Part shown: piece after piece, positions 26,864 through 38,334 of the stretch
Layout of the letters: the number at the start of each line of letters is the position of its first letter
Numbering within the stretch: position 1 is the stretch's first letter
NCBI GenBank assembly: GCA_025677815.1
Contig: JAIXMP010000013.1
Coordinates: 930,001-994,000 of the forward strand
Reading direction: 5' to 3'
Origin: Phascolomyces articulosus
Taxonomy: Eukaryota; Mucoromycota; Mucoromycetes; Mucorales; Lichtheimiaceae
DNA: 64,000 bases
Notes under the pieces: model-generated
Database searches by the model: none
Told to the model about the DNA's origin: nothing
Seen by the model: the letters and a program-made list of their open reading frames with translations, nothing else
Position numbers and translations under genes: made by a program

Positions 26864-27394
26864 ATGATAGCATCTTCTGCACCACCTCCACCTCCAGGAG
26901 GGGATAAGCCTCCCTCCTCATCCCACCAACAGCAACATCAAGCAAAGAAGAAGAAGCAAAGAAGACGTGCCTATCGCCCACCAGGCACCAGTATGTATAT
27001 TTTTATTACCTAACATTGATAGTGTTATAAATTCAAAATATTTATTTTTTTCATCCATTTTTTATAGACCCCCAATCGTCTGGACATGCTGAAAGACGCC
27101 GTCAGTTACAACAACAGCAATATGATGAAGAAGTTTGGTGTATGTGCAGGGAACCAGCACATGGAAGAATGATACTATGCGACAACGACGATGTAAGCGT
27201 TAAACAAAGAGAATTAGGAAAATGAAGTCCCAGTAAAACTCATCACCTACTTTATTATGTATTTGTTTATATAGTGTCCAATTCAATGGTATCATTTTTC
27301 CTGTGTTGGTTTAACAAAAGCATCAAAAGGGGATTGGTATTGTAAAGAATGTCAAGCTCATTATAAATCCAAAAATCCAAAAAATAGTTCATAG
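26864..27394 (+). CDS. Small ING-type PHD-finger protein
   Basis: Three exons: 26864-26990, 27068-27192 and 27275-27394, giving 123 aa. The N-terminus is Pro/Ser/Gln-rich with a strong basic patch (KKKKQRRR, 28-35). The PHD finger has the ING spacing C67-x-C69, C80, C85, H91, C94, C107, C110. Its core REPAHGRMILCDNDDCPIQW and ending GDWYCKECQ closely match ING and Yng fingers, which bind trimethylated H3K4. The usual N-terminal ING coiled-coil domain is missing, so the protein is a finger with a basic tail only. It may be a truncated paralogue or a stand-alone histone reader. Two decayed copies lie at 25615-26135 and 39480-40026; this is the only intact copy here. Confidence 0.85.
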
Positions 27395-27570
27395 TACCTC
27401 TTCTCCTTTATAATCATCATTTGCTTATATTTTTACTTTTATTCCTTTTTCCTTTTTTTTTTTAAAAAAAATATACATTAAATTTTTATGTTTTTCCTTT
27501 ATTTGCACAACATTCCTTTACATCATAATAAATCAATTGGATAATGTATTTTTTTACGTACAAAAAAATT

Positions 27571-28190
27571 GGCAAAAATTAGATTAACAAAGCAAGTGAT
27601 CGATGTGCATCGATATAATGATATCATCTGATACTAAGCTATGTTAAGAAGCCCATTTAGATTATTATTTGGTATGAACCAAACGAATATGAGCAACTTA
27701 GAGCACAGTGGTATCAATTGTTCATATATTATTATTTATAATGCAGAGTATGTTTATTTTTTATATGAAAAAGAATGCAATTTTTTTTATAAAAATTATC
27801 TTTCAGTCAATAAAAAAATTGTTTGGCAGTCGAGAAAGGTATAACAAGTCTGATGTCGGTAGCTTATCTAGTTGACATCCCTTCGATCAACTTTACGATT
27901 TTACATATAATCTTTTTTTTTTGGATGGTTTGGCTTGACAAGGGTATTGGATCGCTGTTACTCGTGATCCTTCTTTATGTTATATACTTTTCTTTTTTGT
28001 CTATTTTTACTTAAAGTAGTGTAATCTGGTATTTACAGATAGGGAAGTTTCATTCTACCACACATACTTTTGGAAGAGTGCTACAATCCCCATCATCGAT
28101 TACGCTAATAACTATAGCACCATCATTATTGATGATTAATGATGAGATGCTTTTCTATACAACAACTATAATAAAAGCTTATATTGAAGG
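27571..28190. repeat. Diverged duplicated block B (copy 1)
   Basis: This non-coding stretch matches 36364-36935 in the same orientation with scattered substitutions and indels. Shared landmarks in order are GATACTAAG, CCCATTTRGA, CAGTGGTAT, TTTCAGTCA then GGCAGT, CTGATG then GTAGCT, AACTTT then CGATTTTA, ACGCTAATAA-like, and a final ACAAC then TATAATA. It follows the PHD gene by about 180 bases. No open frame of note. Confidence 0.6.
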
Positions 28191-28833
28191 GAAAGTGAAA
28201 TTTCCGTTAGTTTCTGTACTACATTTCCTCATATTTTCTGTATGAATTCCATGATTTATTTTGCTTGACCTCCCATTTGAATATCTGATTCTTCATTCTC
28301 CAAGTGAATGCTTTTTATAAAGTCAATATGTAGCTTGCTACTAGGCATTTTTTTTAAAATGAGGATTAGTCATTAAAAACAAATATACATTTCCTTTTTT
28401 CTTTTTTTTCGTAGTGCAAATTTAGTTTACTTGAAAATACTATTCAATGCTTAAGAAAAATTTCTAAAAGACTTTCTACTCTGAGATGCTTGAGTTTCGA
28501 GATTGGTTTTTTCTATAGTGAATTCATCTCTTAACCAAACTCTTTATCTATCTAAGTTTTTAATGTTATATTCAATAGATATGCTATTAACATTTCATTT
28601 TATATCTTTATTAATTAGATCATGTGGATTCCATGACAAAAGAACAACATCCAACAATTATTATATAATATCTACATATTCCCTCCTCTCTCTTTGCATT
28701 GACGGAAACTATCTTGGCGGGTTACCATTTAAGGTAAAGACTGCAGCTTCAAACTTCTATATCTATTTTATCAGAGAAGGAATGATGAAACCGTTTTCTC
28801 ACCCACTGCAATACATATTACTACAACAACAAA
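28191..28833. other. Intergenic upstream of the second F-box gene
   Basis: AT-rich spacer. A 114-codon plus-strand frame (28503-28847) overlaps the F-box start in another frame, is hydrophobic and unsupported, and is taken as chance. The F-box ATG at 28834 is preceded by ACAACAACAAA, a good fungal start context. Confidence 0.4.
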
Positions 28834-30580
28834 ATGACAAATATTGATTTCATAAAAATTCTTCCATACCACATTTTAAACTTCATCTTTGAAAAATGCC
28901 CATTGCGCGACTTGATCCGCTATACGCGCGTTTCAAAAACGTGGCGTTCCTTTTTACTTTCTTGGCCAGGTTTATTTCACGATCTTTCTGACCGCCTGCT
29001 TAACATTCCTCGTGATCTCATTCATTATGAACCTTATTTTGATGGAAACTATGTACGGACAGTTCATATTTTGGGAAGGTCAAAAGAAGAACAGGAACAC
29101 ATTTTATCATTTTTAATACAACATGACTGTTCCCTGATAGAATACAGTATGTTATAAAGATATTATATTATTTTGTGTATTTTTTTTTACGAAAGCTAAA
29201 ACTAACGCCACAAAATACTGGATAATAATAGTACGGATAATATGTGATACGACAAAAATTACACAACTTGGTCATTTATTCAAGACTACAGGTTCAAGTC
29301 TAAAGAGACTCCATGTTTATTCGAGCGGCACACACTGCATATTACCGATGATTTTAAATTCATGTACAAATCTAAAAGAACTTCATTTTTCGCATTCAGC
29401 AGAGAGTTTTCGGACATTATCATCCAAGGATCTCCAACTAGAAAACATTCGTCCAACATCCACCATTCAGCAGTTATCTTTGGATATCTTAATACCTCTC
29501 CCTTTGCTCAAAAACACGTTACGATTGTTTCCATATTTAAAGCGAATAGATCTCAATGCATTGGCTGTGGAAGATGTTGGTGGATTGATACTTAAATGCC
29601 TTCATACAGTATGTTCAAATTTAGAACATGTCCAAGTGGATGGTGAACATACAACACTAGCAACCACAGTAACAAGGATAAAGATAGCCAAAAAGGAAGA
29701 GGCAGAGGAGGAAGAAGAGAAAAATCTTACTATAGGTGGAGGTGGATGGCGGGTGTTGATACTTGGTCAGATATCAGGACTAAATGATACACAAGTAGCA
29801 CCTCTCTTGCAAAAACGGGGCAAAACATTGGAAGCAATTCATATAGTGGCCTGTGAAGACTTGGGAGACGCTACGTTTTCCACCCTAGCAATGATAGGTT
29901 GTCCAAATTTACAATATCTATGTCTTCGACTTAATTATTTTATGTATGAGGAAGCCAAATCGGCCAACTATTGGCCTATTCATTTCCAACCGAAAGATTT
30001 GTGTAAAATCATCCGACAAGCACCCCTTCTAGAAGAAGTCAACTTTAGCTATCTCGATAACATTACGGATGGTGTTCTTGATGCACTAGCGGATTTGAAA
30101 AATTTGATGGAACTCGAGATTGGATATTGTGAAAATGTCACTACCAAAGGTCTTTGCCGATTTATCTACCAACAGCACAACGTAAATGAAAACAACAATG
30201 ATAATGGTGATCATTCAACGATAGCAGCCCAAGGAGCATCAATGAATCAACAAGGACAACGAGCGCGACAAGAATTGAAAAGTTTACACTTACTGGGTAT
30301 GAAAGGTGTTACAGATCAAGTATTATATGCCATTGCTCAATCAAAAGACACGCAAGCATTGAAATCATTGGATCTGGGAAATAATGAACAAATTACAGAA
30401 ACAGGGTTAAAGACTTTGGTGGATCGGTTTTCAAAAACAAACACTTTGAAATGGCTCGGGATCAATCATTGTACCAAGATTCATTCAAATGCTTATGAGT
30501 ATGCGTGTCAACACTTAAATAATACAAATATTTATAGAACCAACATGAAACTAGGATATAATATTTCTTTGTCCAGATAA
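28834..30580 (+). CDS. F-box / leucine-rich-repeat protein (TPR-less paralogue)
   Basis: Two exons, 28834-29146 and 29232-30580, give 553 aa. The F-box starts at residue 4 (FIKILPYHILNFIFEKCPLR, then VSKTWRSFLLSWPGLF). It is followed by YVRTVHILGRSKEEQEHILS and LRRs, for example LKSLDLGNNEQITETGLKTL. The region matches the protein at 3666-5470 segment by segment, including the single phase-1 intron just after an IER/IEY sequence. The TPR part is absent: translation starts directly at the F-box. An Asn/Asp/Gln-rich insert (about 385-415) and an acidic run AEEEEEK interrupt the LRRs. The likely role is an SCF ubiquitin-ligase adaptor with a changed partner choice. Confidence 0.85.
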
Positions 30581-30776
30581 TTAAACATGATTTTTATGTT
30601 TGTTCCATTCAGCATGATGTTGTCGTATCACCCATTTTTCTATTTCTCACTGGTTTCACAACACTATAGTCATGTGATATATTCAGATATCTAGTTGCTG
30701 AAACGCTTTTTTTTTTGACACGTTTCTTCTCTTTTTTTTGACGGTACAATTCGTGAAAAAGGGAAATAAAAATAAA

Positions 30777-31529
30777 ATGGCATATACAGAAGAAGATAAT
30801 AAATTGCAACAAGCACTTTTAGAAACGATTCGACAGAATGGGCGATTGTTAGACGAATTACAAGCAGCCCGGCGACGTGAAGAAACACTTATTGATCGTT
30901 GCTTTCACCTTAAAGAATTATTGGATAGGAAACAATCATTGCGATCTGGCAATCCCTGTCATAATAACAGTAATAGTACTCATTGGGATCATTTGGACGA
31001 TAAAAGCGATGCTGCACGCAATACCAACGGTAAAAACCACAACAATGGTAATAATCACATGAATGACCATGAAGAAGAGCTGGTTCCTTGGAATCGTGTT
31101 CCACACTATGAAGTCATAGTCAATGGCAAGACAAAATCAGAAGCGTTCGTTGCAAACAACTCAAGTGTTTGTTTTATTCGAGAATCTGCTGTGAAACGTG
31201 CTGGATTAAGACCGTATCGATTGAATCCACCTGCCCGATTCAAATTTTTTGGCTCTGATCAACCGATCGTGGTGACTGAAGCTGTCAATGTCCCTATGCA
31301 AATAGGCGAGTATCGTGGTCAAAGTCTCATGTTCATTCATGAAGTTCGATCAGAAATTATCTTGGGCGCCAGCTGGATTCAAAGTGAGCGTGTATTTTGG
31401 AATGTCAATTACATGTTGATTGGACAAAAGAAAATTCGTGTGGATCCAAAACCTCCTATCTTGATCAAGAAGAATGACCCAAGAACAAATACATTGGATG
31501 GACCTGTGATTATTGAACGTCTCAATTAA
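30777..31529 (+). CDS. Retropepsin-fold protein lacking the catalytic Asp (domesticated Ty3-like protease relic)
   Basis: 250 aa, intronless, starting 196 bases after the F-box gene. Residues 1-50 form a coiled coil (LQQALLETIRQNGRLLDELQ). Residues 55-100 are Asn/His/Asp-rich. From 111 the order is that of a retroviral-type protease: YEVIVNGKTKSEAF, then ANNSS where the family has DTGAS, then VCFIRESAVKRAGL. Next come QPIVVTEAVNVPMQIGEYRG and FIHEVRSEIILGASW, the counterpart of the ILGxDWL strand. Without D-T-G the fold cannot be a classical aspartic protease. No reverse transcriptase or integrase lies beside it. The ATG at 30777 is chosen (context AAAATGG); upstream codons in frame lack an ATG. 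Family placement rests on pattern only. Confidence 0.6.
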   Translation: MAYTEEDNKLQQALLETIRQNGRLLDELQAARRREETLIDRCFHLKELLDRKQSLRSGNPCHNNSNSTHWDHLDDKSDAARNTNGKNHNNGNNHMNDHEEELVPWNRVPHYEVIVNGKTKSEAFVANNSSVCFIRESAVKRAGLRPYRLNPPARFKFFGSDQPIVVTEAVNVPMQIGEYRGQSLMFIHEVRSEIILGASWIQSERVFWNVNYMLIGQKKIRVDPKPPILIKKNDPRTNTLDGPVIIERLN

Positions 31530-31915
31530 TAGGTTGGGAGAAGAGAGAAAACAAAATAGCTTTATATACCTCGTTATATAGTTTGACACTACAGTGTATT
31601 ATACGTACCACTACACTATACCTAATATCCCCCCAAAAAAAAAAGCTATGATGAATTTTTGTATATTTTTATCCGTTAATACGTAACTAAAAAAATCCTT
31701 ATGATTTTATAACGAAGTGAAAGTAGCTTTTTATTATATACTCATGATACAGAATTTGAAAACAAGAAATAGCAAAAGAGATGAGGGGAAGCAAAACAAT
31801 ATGCAGTGAGATTACAATAGATATAAATATATGTATGAAAAATATATAAAATAAGTTTGATTTGTTTGAGATAGGAGGGAAATAGATTAATAACATGGTA
31901 TGCTTTATATAATAT

Positions 31916-32488
31916 TTAAGCTTGGCCGGCAAATCCAGCAGGAGCAAATCCTCCATCTTCATCAGCTTCATTCTCATCAGCTTCATTCTCATCAGCTTCT
32001 TCTTCATTAGCTTCACCTGCGGCAACTGCTGTTCCTCTACCGACACCAGTACGTCCTGGACCAGCAGAACTCACTTGTGGGCTTTCATCCTCGTCGAGTT
32101 CATCTTCATTTTCGTCGGGTTCACCCAAAGCAAAACCCCTTGGAGCCAATCCTCCGCCATTTGTCGTTGTACGCGTTGGATCAGAAACAGCAGAGCCAGC
32201 TTGTTGTGAGACAGCATTCTCAGCAGATTCGTTTTCTTCAGCTTCGTTTTCATTTTCATCAGCTTCTTCTTCACTCTGTATATAAGCAGTACCAGCGGGA
32301 GAGCCATTACCAGTTTGTCTCTTTGCATAATAAGCACGAATACCATAACGACGTGCCAAATTACGATCGTTCGTGTTTTGAGATTCAGGGATACCAAGAG
32401 CACCATGACCTGTGGTGTCAGCATGAACAGATAGAGAACCAAGGGCCACCACAGCAGCCAAAGTCAAGCTAATATAGTAGAAGTGCAT
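31916..32488 (-). CDS. Small secreted acidic repeat protein with a Kex2-type site
   Basis: 190 aa, intronless, minus strand. A signal peptide is clear (MHFYYISLTLAAVVALGSLS, cut probably after VHA-23). After it come RR (46-47) and KR (56-57), possible Kex2 processing sites, near YGIRAYYAKRQTGNGSP. The rest is three acidic blocks rich in Glu, Asp, Asn and Ala (EEADENENEAEENE, EPDENEDELDEDE, EEADENEADENEADEDGG) separated by Gly/Pro/Ala spacers (APRGFALG, APAGFAGQA). No Cys after the signal peptide. It is probably an extracellular or wall-associated protein; no function recognised. DNA repeats of TCATCAGCTTCATTCTC type encode the last block. Confidence 0.75.
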   Translation of the reverse strand: MHFYYISLTLAAVVALGSLSVHADTTGHGALGIPESQNTNDRNLARRYGIRAYYAKRQTGNGSPAGTAYIQSEEEADENENEAEENESAENAVSQQAGSAVSDPTRTTTNGGGLAPRGFALGEPDENEDELDEDESPQVSSAGPGRTGVGRGTAVAAGEANEEEADENEADENEADEDGGFAPAGFAGQA

Positions 32489-35400
32489 CTTGAATTGTTA
32501 TGTAGATATGTGTAATAGTTGTGGTACAATGATATAATTATAATAAAAATGTAAAGTTTTGAAAAAAAAGGAAACATCTTCTTTATATATAATTTTTTTT
32601 ATAGACTAATCCTTCTTCATGATTCGCTATACCAGTTTACATTAATGGAATAGCTCTCTGTAAAAATAGATTTTTTTCACTCATTCCATGTTGTAGTGAT
32701 ATATAATAAATATGTACAGTTCGGGCGCATTTGTTGATACAATTGAAAGTATTTACTATACACTTGTCACGCCATTAGAAAATAATCGGATGGAAGCAGA
32801 TGAGGCAAAAAATAAAAAATAAAAAAAATGTCGTTTACTGAAGGCCATTTTTCTTTGTAACTGGAAAAATAAATGATTTGCAAAGTACATGTTATGAATC
32901 TGAAATAATAAATATGCTTCTATACATTGCATGTACATCTAACTTCAAAACGTTGTTTTTCTCTTATGAATTCATTATATATTAGCTATAGATAATATAC
33001 TATAAATATAAAATATTCATCATGATCACCATTCTTATTTAGTGCATCCTCCAACAATTGTTGAGACTACATTTTAGTTGAAAAAAATAATTGATAATAC
33101 TATTACTGCTACCAGATAATAGATTCCTTAATTAAATAATATCTTTATATTTAATAGTGATGCATAATACTCTAGCATACGAGTTTACGTATGAAACACA
33201 TTTTTGTATGGCAGGGATTGGGTATTCGATATATACTGAACCATAATAGTGCATGGACCAAGAAGATTTACAAAAGCAGTTGAGTTTAATATACATTACA
33301 TTAAAAAGATAAAAAAATAGCCACCTACTCTACACATTATAAACCTTCTTGCTGTCACCTTTGATAAGATAGAATACATATCTATTTATTGTTCATACGT
33401 GCCTGGAATTCCAACAAAGAAAAACAACTCACCGATAATATTGGTCAGCATCGAATAGTAATATTTATAAATTCCCTATATGTAATGCAAAATTATTGTT
33501 TTTATTAAACGCCAATATTCTGCCTTCACTTCCGTTCTTTGTTATATAGTAGGTACTAAGCGTGAGTTATAGCTTAAGAATGTAAACAAGTAAAATATAT
33601 AAATGTGGTATAATAACACTATATCAAAATAAAATGCTGATCTATTTATCATTCCTCAATCTAACAACAAAGGAACGCTGTATGGATTAGTAATGATGTA
33701 TACTATGCGTTTAACCTTTTACAAATAGTAAACAAAAATGCATAAAATAAATGTCGCACCACCCCAAGTAATATATACTCCACTACTGTTTAAATCTATC
33801 TTTATAAAGTTGAACTCAATCAGTAAACGTGATCTTTACAACACAACTCTCGTGATTCACGCATCTTATTGACAACTGTAGTAATTACCTGGAAATAACA
33901 TACAACGGAAAAAGTATCTTAAAATATATTATAATACAAATATTCATGACCATTTTAAAAGGAATTAAACACTCGCTGATGCTGTTGCCATTGCTATAAA
34001 ATGAAGCATATCTAGAAAAACAAGTTTAGTGCATGTATGTTGTTATATACCATATATATATATAATGAGAGCGAGCTAAAAACAGTCTATATAATATGAG
34101 ATACGAATTATCATATATAGAAATAGGAAGACACAATACTCTTGGCTATTGATAAATTTTATCATTCATTATCTATATATTGAAATTATTATTATACACC
34201 TCTGCTAAAAACCTTGTAATACATTCTCCTCTAGAGTAAAAGATTTTGTAAAAAACACAGGAGCCTATTATACAGTATACGTATGTAAATCGAATATTAA
34301 GGAAAGATGGGAAATGATAAGAACTATTCTATTTGCAGCAATATTATCATTAATATGTTTAGTCGTAATTAATAGGATGGAAGGCAAATAACCTCCTGTT
34401 ATTTTTATTAGAATAAATTTCGATTTGCATGTTTTTCTTCTTGTACATTTAAGAATGGTGCTACGTATGGTGTGTATTATAACTCGAGGGGTTTTTTAAG
34501 GGAGAAGAAATATGAACCTTGCTTGCAGCTGTTACATTTCTTTTCATTGAAAGAAGAAGAGAAAGGTACAGCCTCCTACTTGGCCAAAGCACGGTACATT
34601 CAGGAGCAAAAAAAAAAAAAAAGAATCATTTTCCTTCTTTTTCTTTTACCAGGTTATGCATAATGTCATTGGTGGATTTGTATTTTTTTTTATTATATTG
34701 TAAGAACCAATAGTAATTTTTATGGAAACATCACATGAGATTGAACAACAACAGCAATAATAGTGTCAAAACGAGTATGCAAGTATATGGAAGAGACTTT
34801 GTTGAAAGGATTAGACTCTTATATTATCATATAATACGTATGCATGGTATTATTCTTTGTAGAAACATCAATCAATATGTAAAAACAAGGATATGATATA
34901 TATATTCTTCTTTATTCTGTTGCAGAAATAATAATAAAAAAGATGCGATGTTAATCATTAGAGTATAAGATTTTATTTACTAATTCCATTACTAATAGAT
35001 GATTGTTGAATATAAAAAGACATATACATGTACTAAGATTTTTAACATTGTAAGCAGAAACTTAGAATAGGGTTAAACTTATTCATTCAAGCTTTGTCAT
35101 TTACAACTTTCCGACTTGATAACATGCAAATACCGTACGATGATAAAATAATTTTGGGGGATGTCATTTCGGAAAGAAGAAACGTTAATATTTCTTCGCT
35201 TTTAGCGTCAGTATGACGTTATAATGTAAATAAAACAATGCTTATATTTTTATGATAATCAATATTGATGCTTCAACGTATAAAAAATTTACATATATAT
35301 TGTGATTACTCTCCTTCTGCCATGCACTATAAAAGTACTCCATGTAATAGTATTTATATGTTCAACTATATCATATCAGAGTTTTTCAGCCCGAATAGTT

Positions 35401-36363
35401 CACTGGATGATACAGGCATTTCAGTAGCTGCAAAAAGGCTGTTGTTCACAAAATAGTAAAAAAAAAAATCCAACTATTTTTTAAACATTACACCACATAA
35501 CAAAATATTAAGTTGGGTATTAAATTATTATAGCAAAAGTCAGAATATGTAGTATATAATATCTATAACCTTTTATTTACGTGGATAATGAAATGACAAA
35601 GTAGAACCACCATGAAGACCAAAAATTAATGAAAAGGAGGCGAATTTATTTATAAAAATAAACAACAAAAAGTTAAGCGTATCATAAAACAGGGACATTA
35701 TTTTTTATCTTTTCGTAGAAACTAAGCTCTTCTGTTTTATAAACAGTAGTAAGTTGAAAAGCGTTATTTTTACATATACTTTTTTATGTGTTTTCCGTAG
35801 TAGTAGGATGATGGTTGATAGCTCTCTTTTCATATTGAACGCCAAAGGATTGACTAATAACTTATTCTCGACAAGGATGGCGGTTAACTGCTTCTTGGTG
35901 ATAATATATAGAAATGGCTTGCACAGAAAGGTAACTAACAGCCAATACCAAGGTGGCAAGTGTTGTTAGAGTAATACGGTTCATAGTGTTATGATAAAAA
36001 CTGTAGTAGCGATAAAGATGGTCGTAATGATGTATTCTAATTCCCGAACAAAAGTATGGCATTTTATACATTTTTTCCCTTTCTCTTTTCTTTACTATAA
36101 TAAATATATGATTCTCCTATTTGGAATATATAAAGCTACTACTACATAATGATAGTAACATAATGGTAAACTTAAAGTTAAATGTTGTTAAAGAGCAGTA
36201 TATTATAAGTAATGGCGATAACTTTTGTCACAACGCTCCTGCTTCTCATTAAATTCTACCTTGATTAATAATATACATAAGAAGTTGTTTCTATATAAAA
36301 TCCCTTACAGAGGCACCACATATGTATAAAAGGATGGTGTCTGGTTTTTTTTGAATTTCTGGT
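32489..36363. other. Long AT-rich region without a convincing gene
   Basis: About 3.9 kb. Open frames are short and of chance-like composition. The only item I list separately is a 40-codon signal-peptide-like frame at 35862-35984 on the minus strand. No terminal repeats, transposase motif or tRNA-like sequence was seen. Low coding density and the presence of duplicated blocks on both sides suggest a decaying, possibly repeat-derived interval. Confidence 0.5.
35862..35984 (-). CDS. Possible small secreted peptide or relic
   Basis: A 40-codon frame starts MNRITLTTLATLVLAVSYLS and continues VQAISIYYHQEAVNRHPC. The first 23 residues make a good signal peptide, and SYLSVQA mirrors the GSLSVHA cleavage region of the secreted protein at 31916-32488. 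It may be a broken copy of that gene or a stand-alone peptide. Sequence after the stop has no matching acidic repeats. Confidence 0.2.
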   Translation of the reverse strand: MNRITLTTLATLVLAVSYLSVQAISIYYHQEAVNRHPCRE

Positions 36364-36935
36364 TGTCAAAAAATCAGTGTAACAGAGTGAACATATATGG
36401 ATCAATATAATCAGATACTAAGTGGTGGCAATCCCATTTGGACTATCTGATAATGAAAATGAACACAGCTCGCATAAAGCATAGTGGTATTAATTTGATC
36501 GTATACAGTTATATATAATTATACAGAGTAGGTTTATTATTCATATAAAAATCATTTTTCAGTCAGTAAAGAATTTCATTTGGCAGTTGAAAGAGTCCAT
36601 ATAACAACCCTGATGATGGTAGCTAATAATCCAGTCGACATGATGCCTTTGGTTAACTTTGCGATTTTATCATCATTTTTTTTTCTGGATTCTTTTATGA
36701 CTTGATGCATGGATATATTGGGTCGTTATTACTGGTCAACTCTTTCTGCTACTTTTCTTTTTCATATATCTTTCACTTATAGGGCGTTTGGGTATATACA
36801 CACAGGGCAGCTCCATTCCCACTTGTCCTTTTGGAACGGTATTATACAATTCCTATCATTGGTTGCGCTAATAATAATAGCATTACCATTATTAATGTTA
36901 ATGATGATGTTCTCCTTCATACAACAGGTATAATA
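36364..36935. repeat. Diverged duplicated block B (copy 2)
   Basis: Counterpart of 27571-28190, same orientation, sharing the ordered landmarks described for that copy (GATACTAAG, CAGTCAGTAAA, TTTGGCAGT, CTGATGATGGTAGCTAA, TTGCGCTAATAATAA). It is not next to a PHD gene here; the nearest PHD relic begins about 2.5 kb downstream. Confidence 0.6.
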
Positions 36936-38300
36936 GGGGGGAGCACGAAAAGTTGAGGTAGTGGACCTGTGGTAATACAATAGCATCTAGTAAAGATTTC
37001 CATTGCCATTTTAAAATATGTCATTCATGTTTATTGATTGCCAACAACTGCTTACTACTTTTCTAATCAGAGATTTATGAAAGCACTCTTATAAATGTTG
37101 TCGTGTTTTCCCCCAACATGTGTCTACGTTAATAATAAAATATGCATCCATATTTCAACTAAATCTTCTTGCCTTCAGTCAATTGTTGCATTTATTATAA
37201 GTTGTTCGTATTTTAAAAAATTATTCGCTGCTTTTTACTATCTGGATGGTGTTGTAACTATATGTAACGAGATACCCTTTTGGTGTTTTTTCTACCAGCT
37301 AGGACGTTACTGAAATTTTGTTCGATTCCCTTTTTCTTCCAAAAGTATGAAATGGGTTATCGTACAACAGAATTCTTCCGGTGACAGATTCTTTATACAT
37401 TGTATTGGTATGCATCCATCATATTTTTTCCCAACACCATAACATTATAAATGTCATTAATTATTATAAAAATACCTGTTATTAACACAAAGATGGCTTA
37501 TTTTTTGAAAAAAAAAATAAGTTTCACTCATAACACAGTTTTCCTTTCAAAAAGGCAGTGGATATTTTTCTTGGCTATAGAACTACCTCACAGGGCAACT
37601 ATTGGTACCTCAGTTTTTCATGCAGCCAATGAGTACAATTTGAAAGTTGATCGTTCTACGTAAAACTTAATGAGATGAAGAGGCAATAACGTGAATATCG
37701 ATTATTACAAGCAAAAGATGAAATAAGAAAAAAAACTGCTTAAAAAATCTATTACCAACAACAATGATCCAACATCTTCACCAGATGATACAACAACAAC
37801 AAAAATTTGGAATCGTTAAGGTAATTAACTTCCGTAGTACAAGAAAATAAATGAACGTCAACCAGATTAACTATCGACATCAAAATTTATTTGCCTTTTT
37901 CAACTGCAAAAAAGGGGTATTTTTTTTTAAATATGAATAATCAAACCACCCTAGTGTATATTATATTTGGTTAGAAACAATCAACCTATGTCGTTGTGTT
38001 CATTTTTACAACGAGCATCAAATTCTATAAACAAAAAAAAAAAGGAATACACATAAAAAAAGGCGCCGCCTCAGAAGGTCCGTGCTTAATCGGAGCTAGT
38101 TGTGAAACAGTTGGTTACCTAGGGAACAAGTTTACTCAAATACCACACGATCCACATACTTCTTTACAATACCATTCCTTGCGAACCGTCATTCTCTTCA
38201 AGTTTTATTATTATACCTTATTATTTATTAATAAAAAATGGCATTGGCGCGGTGTTTGAAATTGAAAAAAATCAAAACCCCACTTTTCTTGCACGTGTCT
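36936..38300. other. Gene-poor spacer with relic block A'
   Basis: AT-rich. Around 37705-37770 a plus-strand relic reads EYRLLQAKDEIRKKTA then stop. It resembles the relic at 24915-25015 upstream of the PHD pair. Otherwise no gene; a few 60-90-codon frames have chance-like composition. Confidence 0.4.
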
Positions 38301-38334
38301 TACTTTTCTTTCTTTCTCTTTTTTTTTTCTTCAA

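Noticed and set aside
28503..28847. 114-codon frame before the second F-box gene
   Set aside because: It overlaps the true F-box start in another frame and is hydrophobic without pattern.
31922..32472. Plus-strand frames opposite the secreted acidic protein
   Set aside because: They are mirror frames caused by the GAA/GAT/AAT repeat codons of the minus-strand gene.
37300..37345. GTTCGATTCC, resembling a tRNA B box
   Set aside because: No A box, acceptor stem or cloverleaf could be drawn around it.
38061..38095. Possible long terminal repeat or element end in the GC-rich patch
   Set aside because: No matching partner repeat, primer-binding site or target duplication was found.
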